Positions 26,113 to 33,851 of a stretch of DNA of 64,000 bases are shown here, one piece after another. The notes below the pieces were generated by a model. It saw only the letters and a list, made by a program, of their open reading frames with translations, made no database searches and had not been told where the DNA came from. The stretch comes from LMUY01 sp965199555 (GTDB lineage Bacteria > Pseudomonadota > Alphaproteobacteria > Acetobacterales > Acetobacteraceae). A program made the translations under genes and the position numbers. Location of the stretch: contig CBDASJ010000012.1 of assembly GCA_965199555.1 (NCBI GenBank), positions 1 through 64,000 of the forward strand. The letters are read 5' to 3'. Each line of letters opens with the position of its first letter. Position 1 is the first letter of the stretch.

Positions 26113-28442
26113 GCATCGTTGGAAACACCAAGGCGGCCGTGACGGGCGCCGCCCAGACCGTGATGAAAAAGGCCGTCGAACTGGCGCCGGATAGCTGGAT
26201 GCCCGGCGCCAAGCCCGACCCGTTGAGCCGCAGCAAGCACGGGCTGATCGGCGCCCCCATCTCCCGCATCGACGGGCCGCTGAAGGTCCAGGGCAAGGCG
26301 AAGTTCGCGGCGGAATTCCCGCTCGACGGCATGGTCTACGCGGCAGTGGCATTCAGCACCGTGGTCAAGGGCCGCATGACGGCGCTCGACACGGGCGCGG
26401 CTGAGGCTGCGCCTGGCGTCGTCCTGGTCATGACGTATCGCAACGCCCCGCGCATGAAGAACATGCCGTTGTTCCTCAGCTCCGAAAAGGCAGCGGGGGG
26501 CGACAACCTGCCGATCATGCAGGACGACCATATCTCCTGGAACGGGCAGCCGATCGCCGTGGTGCTGGCGGAGACCCAGGAGCAGGCCGACCACGCCAAA
26601 TCGCTGATCCGGGCGACCTACGAAGAGGAACCTGCCATCACCGCCTTCGCCACCGCCAAGGCGAAGGGCACCGATCCGGGCATGTTCCAAGGCCAGCCGC
26701 TGAAGATGAGCGTCGGCGATGCGGACGCGGCGCTGGCCAAATCGCCGGTCACGATCGACGCCGAGTACCTGACCCCGCGCCACAACCACAATGCGATTGA
26801 GCCGCATGCGGCCACGCTTGCCTGGCACGGCGACGAGCTGATGGTGCACGACGCTTCCCAGGCGGTCACCCACACGGCCTGGTCGCTTGCCACGATTTTC
26901 GGGCTGGACGAGAAGCAGGTCCACGTGACCTCGCCCTATGTGGGCGGCGGCTTCGGCTCCAAGACGCTGTGGCAGCACCAGGTGCTGGGCGCCGCGGCGG
27001 CCAAGCTCGCCAACCGGCCGGTCCGCATCGCCTTGTCGCGTGAGGGCGTGTACCGGATGATCGGCGGACGCACCGTGACCGAGCAGCGGGTGGCGATCGG
27101 CGCCGAAGCGGACGGGCGGTTCAACGCCATCATCCACACCGGCACGATCGCGATGACGCGGCAAAATGCCTTGCCGGAGCCGTTCATCCTGGCAACGCGC
27201 AGCGCGTACAGCGCCGGCAGCCTCAAGCTTGACGTGGAGGTGGCGTATATGGACACGCTCGCCAACACCTTCATGCGCGCGCCGGGCGAAGCCGTCGGCA
27301 CGTTCGCCATGGAATCCGCGGTGGACGAGATGGCCGCGAAGCTCGGGATGGACCCGATCGAGCTGCGCATCCGCAACGAGCCGGAAAAGGACCCGAGCGA
27401 CGGCACGCCCTTCTCCTCCCGCCACATCGTCGAAGCGTGGCGGACCGGTGCCGAGCGCTTCGGATGGAGCAAGCGCAACCCCGTGCCAGCTTCCATCCGC
27501 GAAGGCGAGTGGCTGGTCGGCATCGGCTGCGCCACCGCCACCTACCCGTACTACCGCATGCCCGGCGGGGCGGCGCGCATCACCCTCAGCAAGGACGGCC
27601 ACGCCCGCGTCGAGATCGCCGCGCACGAGATGGGCATGGGCACCGCCACCGCGCAAAGCCAGGTGGTCGCCGAGCGGTTGGGGCTGGGCATGGACCAGGT
27701 GAGCTTCGGCTACGGCGACTCCATCATGCCCGGCGCGGTGCTGGCTGGCGGGTCGCAGCAAACGGCCTCGATCGGCGCCGCCGTGATCACGACGTACCAG
27801 GCTTTGGTGGCCGAACTGCTCAAACTCGCCGGCAACAGCTCGCCTTTGGCCGGGCTGAGCGTGGAGGAGGTGGGCGGGTTGAATGGCGGCTTGGCCAAGC
27901 TGGACGAGCCGACGCGGCATGAAAGCTACGCGTCCATCCTCGCCCGGGCCGGACGGGACGAGCTGGTGGTGGAGGGGGCTGCCCCGCCGCCGCGGGAAAC
28001 GCAGCATTGGTCGATGCACTCGTACGGCGCCATGTTCTGCGAGGTGCGGGTCAACGCGGTGACCGGCGAGACGCGGGTCAACCGCTTCCTGGGCTCGTTC
28101 GATTGCGGGCGCATCCTGAACGCCAAGACGGCGTCGAGCCAGTTCCGCGGCGGCATCATCATGGGCCTTGGCATGGCGCTGATGGAGGAAACGCAGTTCG
28201 ACGAGCGCAAGGGACGCGTGATGAACCCGAGCCTGGCCGAATACCACGTCCCCACGCATTTCGACGTGCCTGAGATCGACGTGATGTGGACCGACATTCC
28301 GGACCCGCACACGCCTATGGGTGCGCACGGGATCGGCGAAATCGGCATCACCGGCACCGCTGCCGCCGTCGCCAACGCGGTGTTCAACGCCACGGGCAAG
28401 CGTATCCGCGATCTGCCATTGACGCTCGACAAGCTGATGTAG
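26109..28442 (+). CDS. Molybdenum hydroxylase large subunit (Moco-binding)
   Basis: Catalytic subunit (PaoC/YagR-like) of 777 residues, binding the molybdopterin cofactor and oxidising an aldehyde or N-heterocycle. Typical motifs are AISR-DGPLKVQGKAKFAAE-like opening, SPYVGGGFGSKT near residue 275, FMRAPGEAVGTFAMESA, and the C-terminal GAHGIGEIGITGTAAAVANA, whose Glu corresponds to the catalytic glutamate. No molybdopterin-processing (XdhC-type) gene lies beside it. The substrate cannot be told from the sequence. Confidence 0.94.
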   Translation: MSIVGNTKAAVTGAAQTVMKKAVELAPDSWMPGAKPDPLSRSKHGLIGAPISRIDGPLKVQGKAKFAAEFPLDGMVYAAVAFSTVVKGRMTALDTGAAEAAPGVVLVMTYRNAPRMKNMPLFLSSEKAAGGDNLPIMQDDHISWNGQPIAVVLAETQEQADHAKSLIRATYEEEPAITAFATAKAKGTDPGMFQGQPLKMSVGDADAALAKSPVTIDAEYLTPRHNHNAIEPHAATLAWHGDELMVHDASQAVTHTAWSLATIFGLDEKQVHVTSPYVGGGFGSKTLWQHQVLGAAAAKLANRPVRIALSREGVYRMIGGRTVTEQRVAIGAEADGRFNAIIHTGTIAMTRQNALPEPFILATRSAYSAGSLKLDVEVAYMDTLANTFMRAPGEAVGTFAMESAVDEMAAKLGMDPIELRIRNEPEKDPSDGTPFSSRHIVEAWRTGAERFGWSKRNPVPASIREGEWLVGIGCATATYPYYRMPGGAARITLSKDGHARVEIAAHEMGMGTATAQSQVVAERLGLGMDQVSFGYGDSIMPGAVLAGGSQQTASIGAAVITTYQALVAELLKLAGNSSPLAGLSVEEVGGLNGGLAKLDEPTRHESYASILARAGRDELVVEGAAPPPRETQHWSMHSYGAMFCEVRVNAVTGETRVNRFLGSFDCGRILNAKTASSQFRGGIIMGLGMALMEETQFDERKGRVMNPSLAEYHVPTHFDVPEIDVMWTDIPDPHTPMGAHGIGEIGITGTAAAVANAVFNATGKRIRDLPLTLDKLM

Positions 28443-28502
28443 CGCGAGACGCCAGCCAGGAAGTTGCCGCTGCCTGGCTGGCGGACGCCGTCGCTGTCGG
28501 CG

Positions 28503-28754
28503 TTATAACCGCGCCGTACTACCTGCGAAATCAGCGGCGATATTGGACTGGCGGAGCTCTTCCTCCGCCGCTTCAGCCACCAACTCAGCATGGAACCGCT
28601 CCAATGGCGCAGTACGCTCCGCCAGTGCAGCGAGTTGCTCGGCCGCGAGCTGCAACTCGGCTCCGTCCAGACTGTCACCTGTGGCTGCTCGGGCGGTCAA
28701 GGATACGCTTAAGCCCTTCAGCTCCTCAGTGATCGGCGTCGGGTGACGAGGCAT
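28503..28754 (-). CDS. Small helical hypothetical protein
   Basis: An 83-residue, Ala/Glu/Leu-rich protein predicted to be helical (LAAEQLAALAERTAPLERFHAEL). No family recognised. What makes it credible is the upstream DNA: three palindromes of the form TCCAC/G-N5-C/GTGGA at 28763-28837 sit where its promoter should be, with a possible TTGTCT-N16-GATACG pair among them. It lies downstream of an XRE regulator on the same strand and may be that regulator's target. Confidence 0.5.
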   Translation of the reverse strand: MPRHPTPITEELKGLSVSLTARAATGDSLDGAELQLAAEQLAALAERTAPLERFHAELVAEAAEEELRQSNIAADFAGSTARL

Positions 28755-28762
28755 GGGGCGTA

Positions 28763-28837
28763 TCCAGAAGACCTGGAAACAGACAATCCACGATTTGTGG
28801 ACAAGGTGTCAAGCATAATCCACGCCGGGTGGATTAT
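28763..28837 (-). promoter_or_regulatory. Operator cluster: CCAC-N5-GTGG palindromes
   Basis: Three inverted repeats with a constant 5-base spacer: TCCAG-N5-CTGGA at 28763-28777, TCCAC-N5-GTGGA at 28787-28801, and ATAATCCAC-N5-GTGGATTAT at 28815-28837 (9-bp perfect arms). The last two centres are 32 bases apart, about three helical turns. The strongest site overlaps the stop codon of the XRE gene. Confidence 0.65.
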
Positions 28838-29247
28838 TTCTCCAGAGGCCGTTGCGGTTCGTGCAATTGATGCCGCGGCGGCTTGCGCTGCACCACCAGA
28901 TGACGCCGGCTGCTCGTGTGGTTCGGGGCCAGGCTCGCCGGCACCGCCACCGAAGCGCCGAGCTCCACCGCCTGCTCCTGTAGCTTGGCCGCCAGGTCGA
29001 ACGGCATGGAGCGGAGTTCCCCGGCAAAGATCCAATCGAGGCTGACACCGGACCGGTTCAACAACCGCACCATCGCCGCCACGTCCGGCAGGCGGTGGCC
29101 CTTTTCCCAATTGTTGTAGGCAGATGGCTGCACGCCGAGCACGTTCGCCATCACGTCCTGCCGGTCGACACCCAGGACCAGGCGGGCGGCCTTTAATCGC
29201 AGGCCGGCCATCGTCTTCAGGTCACTGCTTCGCTCAGTGTTCGACAC
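28834..29247 (-). CDS. XRE-family HTH transcriptional regulator
   Basis: A 137-residue DNA-binding protein. Residues about 15-68 form a lambda-repressor-like HTH domain (RLKAARLVLG, VLGVQPSAYNNWEKGHRLPD). The rest is a short C-terminal tail with basic runs. The GTG at 29247 is preferred to a far-upstream ATG because the longer version adds non-protein-like sequence; an ATG at 29211 is also possible. A CCAC-N5-GTGG palindrome at 29249-29261 abuts the GTG and another lies at 29307-29319, so autoregulation is likely. Confidence 0.8.
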   Translation of the reverse strand: MSNTERSSDLKTMAGLRLKAARLVLGVDRQDVMANVLGVQPSAYNNWEKGHRLPDVAAMVRLLNRSGVSLDWIFAGELRSMPFDLAAKLQEQAVELGASVAVPASLAPNHTSSRRHLVVQRKPPRHQLHEPQRPLEK

Positions 29248-29248
29248 G

Positions 29249-29319
29249 CCACGGATTGTGGATGCATTTACTTTTGCAGTCACGCCACATTTCGTTTGCC
29301 GCGGAACCACGCGACGTGG
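29249..29319 (-). promoter_or_regulatory. Operators upstream of the XRE gene
   Basis: CCAC-N5-GTGG occurs at 29249-29261 and at 29307-29319, matching the core of the sites downstream of the gene. Four exact cores in about 530 bases is far above chance for this base composition (roughly two or three expected in the whole window by rough estimate). Confidence 0.6.
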
Positions 29320-29320
29320 A

Positions 29321-29457
29321 ATGCCACCGTGTGCACGGCGTGCCGGATTGGCCCATGCCGAACGGATTGGCACTGCTCCCCCGGCGGGGCTAAACCTGCG
29401 GCCGGACGTCACGCCGCTTATGGTTGGAGCCGCCTATGGATTGCCACCGTTTGCACG
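29321..29457 (+). repeat. Pair of 17-bp direct repeats upstream of the aldolase gene
   Basis: ATGCCACCGTGTGCACG at 29321-29337 and TTGCCACCGTTTGCACG at 29441-29457 match at 15 of 17 bases, 120 bases apart. They lie in the 253-base gene-free gap before the aldolase ATG and could be binding sites. Apart from these and the palindromes described, nothing else was seen in the gap. Confidence 0.4.
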
Positions 29458-29500
29458 ATCGGACCGCCATGCGCCGTCGTCACAAGCCGGGCGCGTCGGC

Positions 29501-30142
29501 ATGCCCGCGCTAAGCGAAACCGCGGCGCGGGACGCGATCTGCCGCCTGGGCGCCAGCATCTTCGCGCGGGGACTGACCTTCGGCTCGTCCGGCAACATCA
29601 GCGTCCGGCTGGCCGATGGCGGCTGGCTGATGACGCCGACCAACGCCTCGCTCGGCGCGCTCGACCCAGCCCGGCTGTCCTTGCTCGACGCAAGCGGCGC
29701 GTTGCTGTCCGGCGACGCGCCGACCAAGGAAGGCTTCCTGCACCGGGTAATGTACGAGGGCCGGCCGGATGCGGAGGCCGTGGTGCACCTGCATTCCACC
29801 CACTCGGTCGCCGTGTCCTGCATGGCCGACATCGACCCGCAGGACGTGCTGCCGCCGATCACCGCCTATTACGTCATGCGCATCGGCCGCCTGCCGCTCG
29901 TCCCCTACTTCCCGCCCGGCGACACGCGGCTGGCGGAAGCGGTGCGGCCGCTGGTGGGCCGCCACCACGCCGTGCTGCTGGCCAACCACGGGCCGGTGGT
30001 CGCCGGCACGTCGCTGGCGGCGGCCTCCGGCGCCATGGAGGAGCTGGAGGAAACGGCGCGGCTGTTCCTCCTGCTACAAGGCCATCGCGTGCGCCACCTC
30101 ACGCCGGAACAGGTGGACGAGTTGCGGACTCGCTTCGGATAA
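29501..30142 (+). CDS. Class II aldolase/adducin family protein (OtnC-like)
   Basis: A 213-residue metal-dependent sugar-phosphate aldolase or decarboxylase. Zinc-ligand histidines are visible in VVHLHSTHSVAVSC and LLANHGPVVAG, with the catalytic glutamate region PTKEGFLHRVMYEG and the substrate loop GSSGNISVRLADGG. The pattern is closest to 3-oxo-tetronate 4-phosphate decarboxylases, but the partner kinase and dehydrogenase genes of that pathway are absent here, so the substrate is open. ATG at 29501 gives the normal family length. Confidence 0.85.
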   Translation: MPALSETAARDAICRLGASIFARGLTFGSSGNISVRLADGGWLMTPTNASLGALDPARLSLLDASGALLSGDAPTKEGFLHRVMYEGRPDAEAVVHLHSTHSVAVSCMADIDPQDVLPPITAYYVMRIGRLPLVPYFPPGDTRLAEAVRPLVGRHHAVLLANHGPVVAGTSLAAASGAMEELEETARLFLLLQGHRVRHLTPEQVDELRTRFG

Positions 30143-30147
30143 CGCGG

Positions 30148-31500
30148 TCACGGCTGCGTCGCGGCCCCGCCGCCCCAATCCAGCCGGCGCGTCGCTGCCA
30201 TGACGGCGGACAGCAGGAGGAACACGGTGGCGGTGCCGGCCAGCAGGGCGTAACTTTCCAGCCGCAACACGACGTAGAGCACCGCGAACAGCAGCCCGAG
30301 CACACTGGCGAACACCCCGGCCATGCGCAGCCGCCGCGTCACCGACCATGTGTAAAGCGAGGCTTGTGACAGCACAGCCGCCGTGCTGACGACGTAGCCG
30401 GTCGTGAAGCCCAACGGCTCCGCCGTCGCGACCAGCAGCAGGGCGAACAGCGACACGGACAAGCCCAGCAGGGCGTATTGCGCGATGTGGATGCGCAGGC
30501 CGGTGCCCTGCTCGATCAGGAAGTAGGTGAGGAACGCAAGCGCCAGGAACAGCGTGCCGTATTTCGCCGCCCGGGTGACCATCAGGTAGGTGGGCACCGC
30601 TTCCAGCAGGCTCACGCCCGCCGAGTCGCCGTCGCTGTAGCTGGCGCAACTGGGGATCGGCTCCGGCCCGCGCTGCCAGGTGCTGCCGATCGCATCGCCG
30701 GCGATCTGCCAGTTGGCCTGGAACCCCGACTTGCCCACCTCATAGGACAGCGGCAGGGCGGAGCCGTTGAAGCTGGGGGTTTGCCAGGGCGCGCTCACCG
30801 CCATGTCGATCTGCTGGCCCCACGGCATGACGCTGAACGACTCCGTGCCGCGCAGGGTGAGCTGCGCCTGCACCGCCACCGCCGTGCCGACCGGCGGCGC
30901 GCCGCTGAACCCGGCCGGTGCGACCGCCGCGGCCGAACACTGCCCGTTGCCCTGCTGCACGCTCAGCGGCACGGTCTTGCCGTCCACCACCGCCGACCCG
31001 CCCGCCCGCTGCCCGCGCAGATCGGTGGCACCAAGTGCCACCACGGCGTCGGCCCAATGCAGTTCGGCTCCCGCCACATCCTTGATCTCGATCTTCGGCA
31101 CGATCAGCGTGCCTTTGACCTGCACCGCAGCCGTGTAGACCGTGGCGTGGAACAGGCCGCGCTGCCGGGTTTCCGGCGCCAGGTCGGCGCTGACGCCCAG
31201 TTGGCTGGCCGGCACCTGCACCCAGCCCTGCTGCAGCTTGGCCGGGGTGACCTGGGTGGCCGGCTCCACCCAGCTATACGGCACGGCGAGGGTCAGCCCG
31301 GTCACCGACTGGGCCGGACCCCAACTGCGGCGGATGCCGGCCAGCACCTCCTCCTGCCGGTCCTGCCGTTCGCTGATCAGGTTGGACACGGCGAACAGCG
31401 GCACTTGCAGCACCAGGATCAGCGCCAGGGTCAGCCCCAGCTTCGCCGCCGGGGAGCGGGTCCAATGCATCGGTTTGGGAATGGTCAGGGATTCGGACAT
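30148..31500 (-). CDS. creD: Inner-membrane protein CreD
   Basis: A 450-residue CreD protein, a target of the CreBC two-component system linked to envelope integrity and beta-lactam response in other bacteria. One N-terminal membrane segment (LGLTLALILVLQVPLFAVSNLI) is followed by a large periplasmic domain (about 50-300) and a C-terminal bundle of about five segments (for example YALLGLSVSLFALLLVATAEPLGFT). ATG at 31500 gives MSESLTIPKP. It diverges from creB-creC across 89 bases containing a candidate CreB site. Confidence 0.92.
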   Translation of the reverse strand: MSESLTIPKPMHWTRSPAAKLGLTLALILVLQVPLFAVSNLISERQDRQEEVLAGIRRSWGPAQSVTGLTLAVPYSWVEPATQVTPAKLQQGWVQVPASQLGVSADLAPETRQRGLFHATVYTAAVQVKGTLIVPKIEIKDVAGAELHWADAVVALGATDLRGQRAGGSAVVDGKTVPLSVQQGNGQCSAAAVAPAGFSGAPPVGTAVAVQAQLTLRGTESFSVMPWGQQIDMAVSAPWQTPSFNGSALPLSYEVGKSGFQANWQIAGDAIGSTWQRGPEPIPSCASYSDGDSAGVSLLEAVPTYLMVTRAAKYGTLFLALAFLTYFLIEQGTGLRIHIAQYALLGLSVSLFALLLVATAEPLGFTTGYVVSTAAVLSQASLYTWSVTRRLRMAGVFASVLGLLFAVLYVVLRLESYALLAGTATVFLLLSAVMAATRRLDWGGGAATQP

Positions 31501-31562
31501 AGCGGCCTCCGTTGATGGAGCCGCCGTCATGCGGGGCCGCGATGCAGCCCTTATGGTCGCCC

Positions 31563-31579
31563 GGTGCAGATTTGGTGCA
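31563..31579. promoter_or_regulatory. Candidate CreB tag: GGTGCA direct repeat
   Basis: GGTGCA occurs at 31563-31568 and 31574-31579, an 11-base period. E. coli CreB binds TTCAC-N6-TTCAC, also an 11-base period. The site sits between divergent creD and creB. The half-site sequence differs from E. coli, so this is inferred from spacing and place. Confidence 0.4.
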
Positions 31580-31589
31580 AAAGCGTCCG

Positions 31590-32282
31590 ATGGCCACGCT
31601 CCCGCCGACCATCCTCATCGTCGACGACGACCCTGCCATCCGGGAGCTGGTGCGGTTCGCCCTGCACCGCGCCGGCTTCGCCACGGCGGAAGCGGCAAAC
31701 GGCCGGGCGGCGCTGGCGCGGTTCGCCGCCGACGGCGCCGACCTGGTGGTGCTGGACGTCATGATGCCGGAGATGGACGGGATCGAGGTGTGCCGCGCCC
31801 TGCGACGCACCAGCGCCGTGCCGATCCTGTTCCTGTCGTCCCGCGCGGAGGAGGTGGATCGCGTGATCGGGCTGGAGATCGGCGGCGACGACTACCTGGC
31901 CAAGCCGTTCAGCCCGCGCGAACTGGTGGCCCGCATCCGCGCCGTGCTGCGCCGCCTGACGCCGGAGCCGGCTTCGGCCGGGCAGCGCCTGCAGCACGGC
32001 CGGCTGCTGCTGGATTTGGAAACCCTGCGCGCCAGTTGGGACGGCAGCCCGGTGACGCTGACGGCGACCGAGCTGGGCGTGCTGCGCACGCTGCTGACCC
32101 GGCCGGGCAAGGTGTATTCGCGGGAAGAGCTGATGGACCGCGCCTACGCCACCGACCGCGTGGTCAGCGACCGCACCATCGACAGCCACGTGCGCGGGCT
32201 GCGCGCCAAGTTCGCCGCCCTGGGCGCCGCACCGGTCGAAACGCTGCCGAGCTTCGGCTACCGGCTCGGCCCGTGCGAGTAG
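31590..32282 (+). CDS. creB: Response regulator CreB-like
   Basis: A 230-residue OmpR-class regulator. Receiver domain: ILIVDDDPAIREL, phospho-acceptor Asp in LVVLDVMMPEMDG (about residue 55) and Lys in YLAKPFSPREL. The winged helix carries LTATELGVLRTLLTRPGKVYSREEL, RTIDSHVRGLRAKF and SFGYRL. Its stop overlaps the kinase gene by ten bases. The creB name rests on linkage to creC and creD. Confidence 0.88.
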   Translation: MATLPPTILIVDDDPAIRELVRFALHRAGFATAEAANGRAALARFAADGADLVVLDVMMPEMDGIEVCRALRRTSAVPILFLSSRAEEVDRVIGLEIGGDDYLAKPFSPRELVARIRAVLRRLTPEPASAGQRLQHGRLLLDLETLRASWDGSPVTLTATELGVLRTLLTRPGKVYSREELMDRAYATDRVVSDRTIDSHVRGLRAKFAALGAAPVETLPSFGYRLGPCE

Positions 32283-33847
32283 GCTTGCGCCCGCCGCGGC
32301 TGCGCACGGTGCTGCTGCTGAGCAACCTGGCCGTGCTGGCGCTGCCGGTGGCCGGGCTGTGGGCGCTGCGCTTGTATGAAAGCGCGCTGATCCGGCAAAC
32401 CGAATCCGAATTGGTGGCGCAGGCGGCGGTGCTGGCCGGCATCCTGCGGGAACAACTGCGTGCCGCCCCCGCGCCGGAGCCACCGCCCGGCCCGGTGATC
32501 CCCACCGCCGCCGCGCTGGACCTGGCACGGCGGCCCGGGCTGGACCTGGCCACCGACCCCGTGCTGCCACCGCAGCCCGAGGAGACCGAGGGCAGCCCGG
32601 CCGACCCGGCCTTGGCCAAGCTCGGGCAGGCGCTGACCCCGGTGCTGCGCGACGCCCAGGCGGTCACGCTGGCCAGCCTGCGCATCACCGACGCGGCCGG
32701 CACCATCGTCGCGACCACCGGCGACGATGGCGGCCGCAGCCTTGCCGGCTGGGCGGAGGTGGCGCGGGTGCTGGGCGGGGAAACGCTGGCGGCTGGCATG
32801 CATCGGCGCGACCCGGTGCAAAGCGTACCGGGCGGCATCAGCCGCACCGCCGGATTGCGCGTGTTCGTGGCCTTGCCGGCGGATGACGGTGCCGGCCGCC
32901 TGGTCGGCGCCGTGGTGCTGTCCCGCACGCCGAACACCTTGGGCGGGGCGATCTGGGGCAAGCGTTGGCCACTGGCCGGGTTGGCGCTGCTGCTGCTGGG
33001 CGGCGGCGCCCTGCTGGCGGCCGGGATTTCCCGCCTGGTCACGCGGCCGCTCGGCGAGGTGGTGGCGCAGGCCCGCGCCGTGGCCAGTGGCGGCAGCATG
33101 GCGGCGCTCGCCCGGCCCGGCACGCGGGAGGTGGCGATGCTGTCGGACGCCCTCGCCCGCATGGCGGCCACGCTGGAGCAGCGGGCCGGCTACGTCAGCG
33201 GCTTCGCCGCCAGCGTGTCGCACGAGTTCAAGACGCCGATGGCCGCCATCCGCGGCGCCGCGGAGTTGCTGGAAGAACATGCCGACGGCCTGTCCACCGC
33301 GGAACGCCTGCAATTGTCGCGGATGGTGGTGGACGGGGTCGCCCGGCTGGACCGGCTGGTCGGCCGGCTGCTGGACCTGGCGCGGGCGGACATGATGCGG
33401 GCGGCGCCGCGGGCCGACGCCGGCGTGGCCGTGGCCCCCGTGCTGCATCGCGTGGCGGCGCGCTTCGCGGCGGAGGGCGTGGCGGTGCAGGTCGGCCACG
33501 CGCCCGGCACAGCCTGGATCGGCGAGGACGCCCTGGACGCGGTGATGGGCGCCCTGGTGGAGAACGCCGCCCGGCACGCCCCCGGCGCGGCCGTGCGCCT
33601 GACCGCCCGGGCGGAGCATGGCCGCGTGCGCATCGTCGTGGCGGATGACGGCCCGGGCATCCCGCCGGCCCATCACACCCTGGCGTTCGAGCCGTTCTTC
33701 ACTACCGCGCGGGAGCGCGGCGGCACCGGGCTGGGCCTGCCGATCGTCCGCGCCCTGCTGGCCGGCGTCGGCGGCACGGCGGAGCTGCTGCCGGGCGCCG
33801 GGGGTGCCGCGCTGCTGGTGGACCTGCCGCAATGGCCGCCCGCGTGA
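32273..33847 (+). CDS. creC: Sensor histidine kinase CreC-like
   Basis: A 524-residue membrane kinase partnered with CreB. Segment 1 is about residues 11-30, a periplasmic domain of roughly 190 residues follows, and segment 2 is about 225-247 (WPLAGLALLLLGGGALLAAGI). HAMP linker, then H-box SVSHEFKTPMAAIRGAAELL (phospho-accepting His), N-box ALVENAARHAPGA, and G-boxes VADDGPGIP and GGTGLGLPIVRALL. GTG at 32273 overlaps the creB stop. Confidence 0.9.
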   Translation: MRVGLRPPRLRTVLLLSNLAVLALPVAGLWALRLYESALIRQTESELVAQAAVLAGILREQLRAAPAPEPPPGPVIPTAAALDLARRPGLDLATDPVLPPQPEETEGSPADPALAKLGQALTPVLRDAQAVTLASLRITDAAGTIVATTGDDGGRSLAGWAEVARVLGGETLAAGMHRRDPVQSVPGGISRTAGLRVFVALPADDGAGRLVGAVVLSRTPNTLGGAIWGKRWPLAGLALLLLGGGALLAAGISRLVTRPLGEVVAQARAVASGGSMAALARPGTREVAMLSDALARMAATLEQRAGYVSGFAASVSHEFKTPMAAIRGAAELLEEHADGLSTAERLQLSRMVVDGVARLDRLVGRLLDLARADMMRAAPRADAGVAVAPVLHRVAARFAAEGVAVQVGHAPGTAWIGEDALDAVMGALVENAARHAPGAAVRLTARAEHGRVRIVVADDGPGIPPAHHTLAFEPFFTTARERGGTGLGLPIVRALLAGVGGTAELLPGAGGAALLVDLPQWPPA

Positions 33848-33851
33848 GCCG

